From the NCBI GenBank assembly GCA_964528595.1, contig CAZGTM010000034.1, positions 1-41,558 on the forward strand: DNA of 41,558 nt, written 5' to 3'. Each line of letters begins with the position of its first letter. Position 1 is the first letter of the stretch. Below the pieces are notes generated by a model. It did not search any database, was not told the origin of the DNA, and worked only from the letters and a program-made list of their open reading frames with translations. The position numbers and the translations under genes were made by a program. This document shows positions 1 through 7,255 of this stretch, piece by piece. The stretch is from CAYFKJ01 sp964528595 (lineage in GTDB: Bacteria > Pseudomonadota > Alphaproteobacteria > UBA2966).

Positions 1-1150
1 CGTCCTTGACGTCGCCCTGCAGCACGCCGGCCTGGATGGCGGCGCCGATGGCGACGACTTCGTCCGGGTTGACGCCCTGGTGGGGATCGCGGCCGAAGAA
101 TTCCTTCACCTTTTCGACGACCTTGGGCATGCGCGTCATGCCGCCCACGAGGATGACGTCCTCAATCTCGCCGGCTGACAGCTCGGCATCCTTCAGGGCC
201 TTGCGGCAGGGTTCGATGGTGCGTTCGATGAGGTCCTCGACCAGGGCTTCGAGCTTGGCCCGGGTGAGTTTCATCGTCAGGTGCTTCGGCCCGCTGGCAT
301 CGGCGGTGATGAAGGGCAGGTTAATCTCGGTCTGGGTCGCGCTGGAAAGCTCGATCTTGGCTTTTTCGGCGGCCTCCTTGAGGCGCTGCAGAGCCAGTTT
401 GTCCGAACGCAGGTCGATGCCCTGCTCCTTCTCGAATTCCTCGGCCAGGTAGTTCAGCAGCTTGACGTCGAAATCCTCGCCGCCCAGGAAGGTGTCGCCG
501 TTGGTCGACTTCACTTCGAAGACGCCGTCGCCAAGCTCGAGGATGGAGACGTCGAAGGTGCCGCCACCGAGGTCATAGACCGCGATGGTGCGGGCGTCGC
601 CCCGGTCGAGGCCGTAGGCCAGCGCCGCGGCGGTCGGCTCGTTGATGATGCGCTTGACGTCGAGGCCGGCGATCTTGCCGGCGTCCTTGGTCGCCTGGCG
701 CTGGGAATCGTTGAAGTAGGCGGGGACGGTGATGACGGCTTCGGTGACGTCTTCGCCGAGGAAGGTTTCGGCGGTTTCCTTCATCTTCTGCAGGATGAAG
801 GCGCTGACCTGGCTGGGCGCGTACTTGTCGCCGTGGGCCTCGACCCAGGCGTCGCCGTTTTCGGCGGCGACGATGTTGTAGGGCACCATGTCGATGTCTT
901 TTTTCGTCATGGGATCGTCAAAGGGGCGGCCGATCAGGCGCTTGATGGCAAACAGCGTGTTTTCCGGATTGGTCACGCCCTGGCGCTTGGCGGGCTGGCC
1001 GACCAGGCGTTCGCCGTCTTCCGTGAAGGCCACCATCGACGGTGTGGTGCGCGTGCCCTCGGCGTTCTCGACAACCTTGGGATCGGAGCCGTCCATAATC
1101 GCGATACACGAATTCGTGGTGCCCAGATCGATACCGATAATCTTACCCAT
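1..1150 (-). CDS. dnaK: Molecular chaperone DnaK (Hsp70), C-terminal part beyond window
   Basis: ATP-dependent Hsp70 chaperone that folds and protects cytosolic proteins together with DnaJ and GrpE. Reading the minus strand from ATG at 1150 gives about 383 codons with no stop, so the gene runs off the left edge; the part seen is essentially the nucleotide-binding domain. All three Hsp70 signatures are visible: IDLGTTNS near residues 7-14, VYDLGGGTFDVS near 190-205 and VILVGGMTRMPKVVEKV near 330-347. A GAGGA ribosome site lies just before the ATG. The substrate-binding domain and any dnaJ lie outside the window. An RpoH-type promoter is seen upstream at 1278-1306. The assignment is certain; only completeness is limited. 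Confidence 0.98.
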   Translation of the reverse strand, partial: MGKIIGIDLGTTNSCIAIMDGSDPKVVENAEGTRTTPSMVAFTEDGERLVGQPAKRQGVTNPENTLFAIKRLIGRPFDDPMTKKDIDMVPYNIVAAENGDAWVEAHGDKYAPSQVSAFILQKMKETAETFLGEDVTEAVITVPAYFNDSQRQATKDAGKIAGLDVKRIINEPTAAALAYGLDRGDARTIAVYDLGGGTFDVSILELGDGVFEVKSTNGDTFLGGEDFDVKLLNYLAEEFEKEQGIDLRSDKLALQRLKEAAEKAKIELSSATQTEINLPFITADASGPKHLTMKLTRAKLEALVEDLIERTIEPCRKALKDAELSAGEIEDVILVGGMTRMPKVVEKVKEFFGRDPHQGVNPDEVVAIGAAIQAGVLQGDVKD

Positions 1151-1277
1151 GACTTCCTCATTCTTTGCGGCAGGATCGACCGGCCTCTGACGGCACCGCG
1201 CGATCCCCCTGAAATTCAAGCTAAATTTCCGCGTAATGCAGCATCCAAGCGCGATCACGACGGAATGAACGCCCGTT

Positions 1278-1306
1278 ATATAGGGAGGGAGTCGATTTGG
1301 TGCAAG
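1278..1306 (-). promoter_or_regulatory. RpoH (heat-shock sigma) promoter of dnaK
   Basis: On the minus strand CTTG (1303-1306) is followed after 18 bases by CCTATAT (1278-1284). This matches the alphaproteobacterial sigma-32 consensus CTTG-N17/18-CYTATNT. The predicted transcript would begin near 1270 and carry a leader of about 120 bases before the dnaK ATG at 1150. The match is seen directly; heat-shock control is inferred from the consensus and the identity of the gene. Confidence 0.75.
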
Positions 1307-1419
1307 AGAATGAATCTCATTCCGGCTCTGGCGTCCGGCCGACTTGCTCCCTACGTTCATAGATGAAAGCGAATTCCGCGGGCCAGCCGGCCGGGCGGCG
1401 AGCAGGCGCAAGGACCACG

Positions 1420-2343
1420 ATGATCATATCGGCGAGCTACAAAACCGATATTCCGGCACTTTACGGCGAGTGGTTCATGAACCGCCTGCGCATCGGTTTT
1501 TGCCGCATGACCAATCCCTACAACGGCAAGTCCTTCGACGTGCCGCTGGACAACGATTCGGTCGACGGTTTCGTCTTCTGGACGCGCAATATCGGCCCCT
1601 TTCTGCCCCACCTTGATGAAATCCACCGCCTGGGACATCCCTTCTACGTGCAGTACACCATCACGGGCTATCCGGGCCAAATCGACCGCGCCGTGCCCGA
1701 CGCCGACAGGATGACCCGCCAGTTCCGGCGCCTGGCGGCGGATTTCGGCCGCCACGCCGTGGTCTGGCGCTACGATCCCATCCCCATCACCAGCCTGACG
1801 GGACGCGAGTTTCACCTGAGGAATTTCAGAAAGCTGGCGGAAAGGCTGGAGGGGGCCACCGACGAAGCCGTCGTGTCGTTTCCCACGCTCTACCGCAAGA
1901 CGCGGCGCAACCTCGACCGGGCGGCCAAGGAGTTCGACTACCAGTGGCGGGACATCGCGCCGCAGGAAAAGCGCTCGCTGATCGCCGAACTGGCCGACAT
2001 TGCCGAGGCCTACAACATGCGGCTCACCATCTGTTCCCAGACCGCGCTGTTGACATCCGGCGTCAGCGGCGCCCGCTGCGTCGATGCCGGCAGGCTGTCG
2101 AAGGTCGCCGGCGGCGTCATCTCGGCCAAGGAGATGGGAAACCGGCCCGGCTGTCTTTGCCATCAGTCACGCGATATCGGGGCCTACGACACCTGTCCCC
2201 ACGGCTGTGTCTACTGTTATGCCGTGGACGACCAGGCCGAGGCCTCGGAGCGCTACCACGGCCACGACCCGGACGGCGCTTTCCTCTTTCCGCCGGGCAA
2301 ATCGAAATCCAAGGTCCGGGCGGGGCGGCGCACCTCCGCCTGA
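1420..2343 (+). CDS. DUF1848 family protein with C-terminal radical-SAM-like cysteine cluster
   Basis: Protein of 307 residues, function unknown. It begins MIISASYKTDIPA, the usual opening of DUF1848 proteins, so I start it at ATG 1420, which has AAGGA five bases upstream, not at the in-frame ATG 57 bases earlier. Near the C terminus a CLC pair is followed by CPHGCVYC, a CxxxCxxC arrangement like the iron-sulphur ligands of radical SAM enzymes, but at the opposite end of the protein. An Fe-S cluster is therefore likely; the reaction is not known. The gene is divergent from dnaK and sits between dnaK and hrcA-grpE. Family assignment is firm, function open. Confidence 0.88.
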   Translation: MIISASYKTDIPALYGEWFMNRLRIGFCRMTNPYNGKSFDVPLDNDSVDGFVFWTRNIGPFLPHLDEIHRLGHPFYVQYTITGYPGQIDRAVPDADRMTRQFRRLAADFGRHAVVWRYDPIPITSLTGREFHLRNFRKLAERLEGATDEAVVSFPTLYRKTRRNLDRAAKEFDYQWRDIAPQEKRSLIAELADIAEAYNMRLTICSQTALLTSGVSGARCVDAGRLSKVAGGVISAKEMGNRPGCLCHQSRDIGAYDTCPHGCVYCYAVDDQAEASERYHGHDPDGAFLFPPGKSKSKVRAGRRTSA

Positions 2344-2616
2344 AAGCTTCCGAAATACTTCCATTCATAAGCTGTGCGACCCTTTGCCACAGCGCGTTTG
2401 CGGCTCTTGGGCGTTACATTTGTGCTCAATGGCGGAAAGCTAATTCCGTCGACAGCGGACAACCGCCGGGCCGGCCTTGCAAGGCGGCAGTGGCGGTTCT
2501 TCGTGGGGAGACGGTATCGAGGGGAACCGCGTCAGTCACCCAAGAGGACGGCGCGGCGGGCCGAGGAATTTGCGTGGTCGCTGGCGGGATCGCGGTTGGA
2601 GTAGGAAAGAAAGGAT
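2344..2616 (+). other. Intergenic stretch between DUF1848 gene and 37-codon gene
   Basis: 273 bases with no gene I can support. An open frame of 76 codons at 2374-2604 has an arginine-rich, low-information translation and no ribosome site, so I do not call it. I see no convincing terminator or promoter, although a promoter for the small gene at 2617 would be expected here. Confidence 0.4.
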
Positions 2617-2730
2617 ATGGCGCTTAAGAAACCACCGTTCAGGCCGATCATACTCGCGCCCGCGCTGGCTATCTTAGTGGTTTTGGTGATCTGGCTCCTG
2701 GGGATAATCGACTTCGTTGGCGCCGGCTAG
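2617..2730 (+). CDS. 37-residue single-pass membrane peptide
   Basis: Short frame from ATG 2617 to TAG 2730. The N terminus is basic (MALKKPPFRP), followed by about 20 hydrophobic residues (IILAPALAILVVLVIWLLGI), then the short tail IDFVGAG. This is the pattern of a small inner-membrane protein. A purine-rich stretch, GAAAGAAAGGA, lies directly before the ATG and can serve as ribosome site, although its spacing is short. It ends 11 bases from the convergent stop of grpE. I do not recognise a family. The translation has the form of a real transmembrane helix, which chance frames in this GC-rich sequence rarely show. Function unknown. Confidence 0.6.
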   Translation: MALKKPPFRPIILAPALAILVVLVIWLLGIIDFVGAG

Positions 2731-2741
2731 GGAGGGACTGG

Positions 2742-3488
2742 TCAGGCCGACGTATCGATCTTGCCGCCGCTATCCTCGCCGTTCGAACCCTGCTCCTCAT
2801 CCCCTGAATTTTCCGCCGCCGCCGGAGCCGCCTTGGCGACGCCGACCATGGCCGGGCGCAACAGACGCTCGCCGATGACGTAACCCGCCTGGACAACCTG
2901 TACCACGGTACCCGGTTCGGCATCCGCGCCGGGCACTTCGAACATGGCTTGATGCAGGTTGTGGTCGAATTTTTCGCCGACCGGGTCGAGGCGTTTGATG
3001 CCGTGGCGTTCCAGCGCCGCCAGCAGTTCGCGCTCCGTCATCTCGACGCCCTGCCAGAGCGACCCCATGGCGTCGTCGCCGCCCCGGGCATCCTCGGGCA
3101 CGGCGTCCAGGGCGCGGTGCATGTTGTCGCTGACGCCCAGCATGTCGCGGGCGAAATTCGCCATGGCGTAGCGCGAGGCGTCTTCCTTCTCCCGCGCCGC
3201 CCGGCGCCGGACGTTTTCGGTTTCGGCCCGGGCGCGCAGCACCTGGTCCTTCAACTCGGCGATCTGCTCTGCCGGCGTTGGCTCGGCGACTTCGTCGGCC
3301 TCTTCTTCTTCGTCCTCGTCGGCGGCCTCATCGGCCTCGTCGACGGCGCCGGCATCCTCTTCGCCGAGGGCCGCCCGCTCGGCGTCCGCTTGCGCTTTCG
3401 CGGCGTCATCGGCCTCCAACTCGCTGCCATTTTCAAGCGCGGGCTCAGCGTTTTCGTCGCGCGGGCTTTCGCCACCCGTATCACTCAT
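2742..3488 (-). CDS. grpE: Nucleotide exchange factor GrpE
   Basis: Cochaperone that releases ADP from DnaK. The protein has 248 residues. The first 75 are strongly acidic and low in complexity, with a run of Glu/Asp near 55-65. Next comes the coiled-coil dimerisation region (QIAELKDQVLRARAETENVRRRA) and the beta domain with the GrpE hallmark HQAMFEVPG...GTVVQVVQAGYVIGERLLRPA near 175-210. The ATG at 3488 has GAAGGAAG upstream. It lies 45 bases downstream of hrcA on the same strand, so the two are very likely one transcript. The acidic N-terminal extension makes it somewhat longer than E. coli GrpE (197 residues). Confidence 0.97.
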   Translation of the reverse strand: MSDTGGESPRDENAEPALENGSELEADDAAKAQADAERAALGEEDAGAVDEADEAADEDEEEEADEVAEPTPAEQIAELKDQVLRARAETENVRRRAAREKEDASRYAMANFARDMLGVSDNMHRALDAVPEDARGGDDAMGSLWQGVEMTERELLAALERHGIKRLDPVGEKFDHNLHQAMFEVPGADAEPGTVVQVVQAGYVIGERLLRPAMVGVAKAAPAAAENSGDEEQGSNGEDSGGKIDTSA

Positions 3489-3533
3489 TTGGTCTTCCTT
3501 CAGGCTTGTTAACTGGTCTTACAAATTGTCGCC

Positions 3534-4568
3534 TCAGCCCAGCAGCCGTCCCACCACCTTGGCGGTGTAGTCGACCATGGGAATGATGCGGGCGTAGTTC
3601 AGCCGGGTCGGTCCGATGACCCCGATGGCGCCGACGATCGAGCCGCGTCCGTCGGAATACGGCGCGACGATAAGCGAACTGCCCGACATATTGAAGAGGT
3701 GATTCTCGGATCCGATGTAAATTCGCACGCCCTCGCCGCCTTCCGCCAACTCCAGCACGCGGACCAGTTCGCTGCGGGTTTCCAGGATATCGAACAATTC
3801 GCGGATGCGTTCGAGGTCCTCGGCGGCGCTGACCTCATCCAGCAGTTTGGACTGGCCGCGCACGATCAGCGTGCCGCGACCGCCGCCGTCGGACCAGGTG
3901 GCGAGGCCGTCCTCGATGACCTTGGCGGTCAATTCGTCCAGTTCGGCGCGGCGGGAGTCCAGTTCGGCCAGGATTTCCTTACGGGCATCGGCGATGGTGC
4001 GTCCGGCCAACCGGGTGCTGAGATAGTTGGTCGCCTGGGTCAGGGCCGACAACGGCAGGTCCGCCGGCGTATCGATAACGCGGTTTTCCACCGTGCCGTC
4101 GGCGGCCACCAGGATCACCAGGGCGCGGCCCGGCGCGAGACTGACGAACTCGGCGTGGCGCAGCGGGGCGTCGCGCTTCGGCGCCACCACAAGGCCGGTG
4201 CATTGCGACAGGCCGGCCAGGGTGTCGGTGGCCTGACGCAAGGCTTCCTCCGGACTGAGGCCGGTGGCGGCGCAACGGGCCTTGATGTCGGCCCGCTCGC
4301 CCTCCGTCAGGTTGCCGATTTCCAGCAAACCGTCGACGAAGAAGCGCAGGCCCGCCTCGGTTGGCAGGCGTCCGGCGGAGGTATGGGGCGAATACAGCAG
4401 GCCGGCGTTTTCAAGTTCCGACATGACGTTGCGGATGGAGGCGGGCGAGAGCTGCTCGCTCAGGCGGTCCGACAGCGTGCGCGAACCGATGGCGGAGCCG
4501 GTTTCGACGTAGGCATCGATGATGTGGCGGAAGATTTCCCGCGAGCGCTCGTTCAGTTCGTTGATCAT
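3534..4568 (-). CDS. hrcA: Heat-inducible transcription repressor HrcA
   Basis: Repressor of class I heat-shock genes that classically binds the CIRCE inverted repeat and needs GroEL for activity. The protein has 344 residues, normal for the family. An N-terminal winged-helix domain contains LSPASIRNVMSELENAGLL and HTSAGRLPTEAGLRFFVD (residues about 40-80), both typical of HrcA; the C-terminal half carries the dimerisation and GAF-like regions and ends with RLNYARIIPMVDYTAKVVGRLL. First gene of a presumed hrcA-grpE operon. A sigma-70 promoter and an overlapping 9-N9-9 palindrome lie just upstream (4599-4636), which suggests self-regulation. No classical CIRCE sequence is visible in the window. 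Confidence 0.96.
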   Translation of the reverse strand: MINELNERSREIFRHIIDAYVETGSAIGSRTLSDRLSEQLSPASIRNVMSELENAGLLYSPHTSAGRLPTEAGLRFFVDGLLEIGNLTEGERADIKARCAATGLSPEEALRQATDTLAGLSQCTGLVVAPKRDAPLRHAEFVSLAPGRALVILVAADGTVENRVIDTPADLPLSALTQATNYLSTRLAGRTIADARKEILAELDSRRAELDELTAKVIEDGLATWSDGGGRGTLIVRGQSKLLDEVSAAEDLERIRELFDILETRSELVRVLELAEGGEGVRIYIGSENHLFNMSGSSLIVAPYSDGRGSIVGAIGVIGPTRLNYARIIPMVDYTAKVVGRLLG

Positions 4569-4598
4569 GTCGCGTTGCCGCTGAAAATTCAGTCTCTG

Positions 4599-4627
4599 AA
4601 TGTAGTAACGCCTCCGCGGGGCGTCAA
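4599..4627 (-). promoter_or_regulatory. Sigma-70 type promoter of hrcA-grpE
   Basis: On the minus strand TTGACG (4622-4627), 17 bases, then TACATT (4599-4604). Transcription would start near 4592, giving a leader of about 24 bases to the hrcA ATG at 4568. The -35 box lies inside the spacer of the palindrome at 4610-4636. Confidence 0.65.
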
Positions 4628-4636
4628 CGCGGAGGC
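4610..4636. promoter_or_regulatory. 9-N9-9 palindrome over hrcA promoter, candidate operator
   Basis: GCCTCCGCG (4610-4618), a nine-base spacer and CGCGGAGGC (4628-4636) form a perfect inverted repeat. The arm and spacer lengths equal those of CIRCE, but the sequence differs from the CIRCE arms TTAGCACTC/GAGTGCTAA. It is centred on the -35 box of the hrcA promoter and lies in the divergent hrcA/rph intergenic region. A second smaller palindrome, CGATTA-TG-TAATCG, follows at 4638-4651. Role as operator is inferred from position and symmetry. Confidence 0.55.
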
Positions 4637-4722
4637 TCGATTATGTAATCGGGCTGGACCGCCGCGCCGGTTCCCGATAGAAGACGCGCCAGTTGTTTAT
4701 TCGAATTTCTAGGGAGAATGCC

Positions 4723-5442
4723 ATGCGGCCGTCCGGACGCGCCCTCGACCAAATGCGCGATGTATCGCTGGAACCGGGTTTCGCCAAATACGCCGAGGGC
4801 TCGTGCCTGGCGCGCTTCGGCGACACCCACGTGCTGTGCGCCGCCAGCGTCGACGAACGGGTGCCGCCGTGGATGCGCAATTCAGGCCGCGGCTGGGTGA
4901 CGGCGGAATACGGCATGCTGCCACGCTCGACCCACGAACGCACCAACCGGGAAGCCGCCCGCGGCAAGCAATCGGGCCGCACCCAGGAAATCCAGCGCCT
5001 GATCGGCCGCAGCCTGCGCTCGGTGACCAAGCTGGAGGAGTTGGGCGAACGCCAGATCAAGATCGACTGCGACGTGCTGCAGGCCGACGGCGGCACGCGG
5101 ACCGCCTCGATCACCGGCGCCTACGTGGCGCTGCACATCGCCCTGGCCAAGCTGGTCGATGACGGCGTCATCCCGTCGTTGCCGCTGATGGATCAAGTCG
5201 TCGCGGTCAGTTGCGGTCTCTATCAGGGAGAGGCCGTCCTCGACCTTGATTATCCGGAAGATTCCAACGCCCAGGCCGACGCCAACTTCGTGCTGACGGG
5301 ACAGGGTGACATCATCGAGGTCCAGGGCACCGCCGAAGAGGCGCCCTTTTCCCGCGATCAATTTCTCGCTTTGCTCGATCTCGCCGAGGCCGGCGGCACG
5401 CAGCTGGCCGTCAAACAGCGCCAGGCGCTGGGTCTCGATTAA
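4723..5442 (+). CDS. rph: Ribonuclease PH
   Basis: Phosphorolytic 3' to 5' exonuclease that trims tRNA precursors. The protein has 239 residues, matching the family (E. coli about 238). It opens with RPSGRALDQMRDV and contains GRGWVTAEYGMLPRST, followed by RSLRSVTKLEELGERQIKIDCDVLQADGG, all characteristic; the phosphate-binding arginine segment and the acidic DSNAQADANFV catalytic region are present. I choose ATG 4723 because AGGGAG lies seven bases upstream; an in-frame TTG at 4693 would add ten unlike residues. First gene of a tight rph-rdgB-hemW set, a common alphaproteobacterial order, divergent from hrcA. Confidence 0.97.
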   Translation: MRPSGRALDQMRDVSLEPGFAKYAEGSCLARFGDTHVLCAASVDERVPPWMRNSGRGWVTAEYGMLPRSTHERTNREAARGKQSGRTQEIQRLIGRSLRSVTKLEELGERQIKIDCDVLQADGGTRTASITGAYVALHIALAKLVDDGVIPSLPLMDQVVAVSCGLYQGEAVLDLDYPEDSNAQADANFVLTGQGDIIEVQGTAEEAPFSRDQFLALLDLAEAGGTQLAVKQRQALGLD

Positions 5443-5457
5443 CCCGCGTTGCCGGCC

Positions 5458-6096
5458 ATGAGCGCGCGCAAGTTCAGCGGCGACAAGCTCGTCGTCGCCA
5501 CCCACAACCCCGGCAAGGCCCGGGAGATCCGTGAGCTGCTCGCCCCCTTGGGCATCGAGACCTTATCGGCCGCCGATCTCGGCCTGCCGGAACCGGAGGA
5601 GACAGGGACGACATTCATCGCCAATGCCGAGCTCAAGGCCTTGGCGGCGGCCCGCGCCTCGGACCTTCCAGCCCTGGCCGACGATTCCGGTCTGGCGGTC
5701 GATGCGCTGGACGGCGCGCCCGGCATTTATTCGGCGCGCTGGGCGGAGGCGGCGAGAGCCGAGGCCGGCGGCGGCCCGCGCGACTTCATGGCGGCCATGC
5801 AGCGGGTCGAGGACGAATTGCAGGCAAAAGGTGCGACGACGCGGGAACGGCGCGGCGCCCATTTCGTCGCCGCTCTGACGCTGGCCTGGCCCGACGGGCA
5901 TGCCGAATCGTTCGAAGGCCGCTGCAACGGCCATTTGATCTGGCCGCCGCGCGGCGACAACGGTTTCGGTTATGATCCCATGTTCGTGCCTGACGGCCAC
6001 GCCATCACGAACGGAGAGATGGAACCGGAAGCCAAACATGCCATCAGCCACCGCGCCAACGCCTTCGCCCAACTCCTGCCGGCCTGCTTCAAGTAG
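5458..6096 (+). CDS. rdgB: XTP/dITP diphosphatase (non-canonical purine NTP pyrophosphatase)
   Basis: Hydrolyses dITP, XTP and ITP to monophosphates and so keeps deaminated purines out of DNA and RNA. The protein has 212 residues. The substrate-binding opening VVATHNPGKAREI, the catalytic and metal region LADDSGLAVDALDGAPGIYSARW (near 75-98), GDNGFGYDPMFVP and the terminal SHRANAF are all present. ATG 5458 is taken as the start; an upstream TTG at 5449 is less likely. It starts 15 bases after rph, and its 3' end overlaps hemW by 59 bases. Confidence 0.96.
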   Translation: MSARKFSGDKLVVATHNPGKAREIRELLAPLGIETLSAADLGLPEPEETGTTFIANAELKALAAARASDLPALADDSGLAVDALDGAPGIYSARWAEAARAEAGGGPRDFMAAMQRVEDELQAKGATTRERRGAHFVAALTLAWPDGHAESFEGRCNGHLIWPPRGDNGFGYDPMFVPDGHAITNGEMEPEAKHAISHRANAFAQLLPACFK

Positions 6097-7255
6097 CGCC
6101 GGGGCGGGCTTCGCCGTCTATGTGCACTGGCCGTTCTGCCTGTCCAAGTGTCCGTACTGCGATTTCAACAGCCACGTCCGCGAGGCCATCGATGAAGACG
6201 CCTGGACGGCTGCCCTGGTGCGTGAGCTGGTCAGCGCGGCATTACTCATCGACAAACCCGACGGCGGCGTCAGCAGTATCTTCTTCGGCGGCGGCACGCC
6301 GTCGCTGATGCCGCCGGCCACGGTGGCCGCCGTGATCGATACGGTGGCGGACCGGCTGGGCCTGGCGGCGGCGGCGGAAATCACATTGGAAGCGAACCCC
6401 ACATCGGTCGAGGCCGCCCGCTTTACCGGATACGCCGCCGCCGGCATCAATCGCTTTTCCCTCGGTGTGCAGGCTCTGGACGACGAAGACCTGGCGGCGC
6501 TGGGGCGTGCCCATAGTGTGTCGGAAGCCCAAGCCGCCCTGGCCGTGGCGCGGGCAGAGGCGGACAACGTCTCCATCGATCTCATCTACGCCCGGCCCGG
6601 CCAGACCCCTGCCCAATGGCGGCAGGAGCTGACGCGGGCCCTGGAATTCGGTTTGCCGCATCTCTCGCTTTATCAGCTGACGATCGAACGGGGCACGCGG
6701 TTTCACGAGGCGCAGCGCCGGGGCGACCTGGTTGTGCCGGACGAGGATACGGGTGCTGCGCTTTTCGAGCTCACACAGGAGCTCTGCGAGACGGCGGGCC
6801 TGCCGGCTTACGAGATTTCCAACCACGCCCGCAGCGGCGCCGAAAGCCGGCACAATCTCAGCTATTGGCGCTCCGACCCCTATCTCGGGATCGGTCCGGG
6901 GGCGCATGGCAGGGTGGATACGGCGGCCGGACGCACCGCGACCAGCCGCCTGCGCAGCCCCGAAAAATGGCTTGATGCCGTCAATGCCCACGGCCAAGGT
7001 ACGGAAAGCGCGGAGGGCCTGAGCCGGGCGGATCTGTCGGCGGAAATCCTGATGATGGGATTGCGTTTGCGCGAAGGGGTTTCGGCGCGGCGCTTCGAAG
7101 CGCTGACCGGCGTTACCCTGACGCAGGCGATCTCGTCCGACACGGTTTCGGACCTGACGGACGGCGGTTATTTGATTTCCGACGACGACGGTTTGCGCAC
7201 GACGGACAAGGGGGCGGCGGTGCTGAACACCCTGATCGGGCGGTTGCTGGCCTAA
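6038..7255 (+). CDS. hemW: HemW-type radical SAM protein (heme chaperone family)
   Basis: Radical SAM/Fe-S protein related to the oxygen-independent coproporphyrinogen oxidase HemN but assigned to the heme-trafficking HemW branch. About 405 residues from ATG 6038. The cluster motif is CLSKCPYCDF: CxxxCxxC followed by Phe where HemN has a fourth Cys, which favours HemW. Later come FFGGGTPSLM, a motif of the family, EANPTSVE, RFSLGVQALDD and YEISNHARSG. No start codon lies between 6038 and the conserved YVHWPFC apart from a GTG inside it, so translation must begin within rdgB, a 59-base overlap. Converges on the lpoA-like gene with a four-base overlap of stops. Confidence 0.93.
   Translation: MPSATAPTPSPNSCRPASSSAGAGFAVYVHWPFCLSKCPYCDFNSHVREAIDEDAWTAALVRELVSAALLIDKPDGGVSSIFFGGGTPSLMPPATVAAVIDTVADRLGLAAAAEITLEANPTSVEAARFTGYAAAGINRFSLGVQALDDEDLAALGRAHSVSEAQAALAVARAEADNVSIDLIYARPGQTPAQWRQELTRALEFGLPHLSLYQLTIERGTRFHEAQRRGDLVVPDEDTGAALFELTQELCETAGLPAYEISNHARSGAESRHNLSYWRSDPYLGIGPGAHGRVDTAAGRTATSRLRSPEKWLDAVNAHGQGTESAEGLSRADLSAEILMMGLRLREGVSARRFEALTGVTLTQAISSDTVSDLTDGGYLISDDDGLRTTDKGAAVLNTLIGRLLA

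Noticed and set aside
281..1366. 361-codon open frame on the plus strand opposite dnaK
   Set aside because: Opposite a certain dnaK; its translation is Gly/Val/Asp-rich without motifs, as expected from high-GC coding DNA read in reverse.
2374..2604. 76-codon frame between the DUF1848 gene and the 37-codon gene
   Set aside because: No ribosome site, Arg-rich low-information translation, no helix or signal pattern.
4610..4636. Classical CIRCE element
   Set aside because: Arm and spacer lengths fit, but the arms do not resemble TTAGCACTC/GAGTGCTAA.
6038..7255. Oxygen-independent coproporphyrinogen oxidase HemN
   Set aside because: The cluster motif ends CPYCDF with Phe in place of the fourth Cys of HemN, and the rph-rdgB context is that of HemW.
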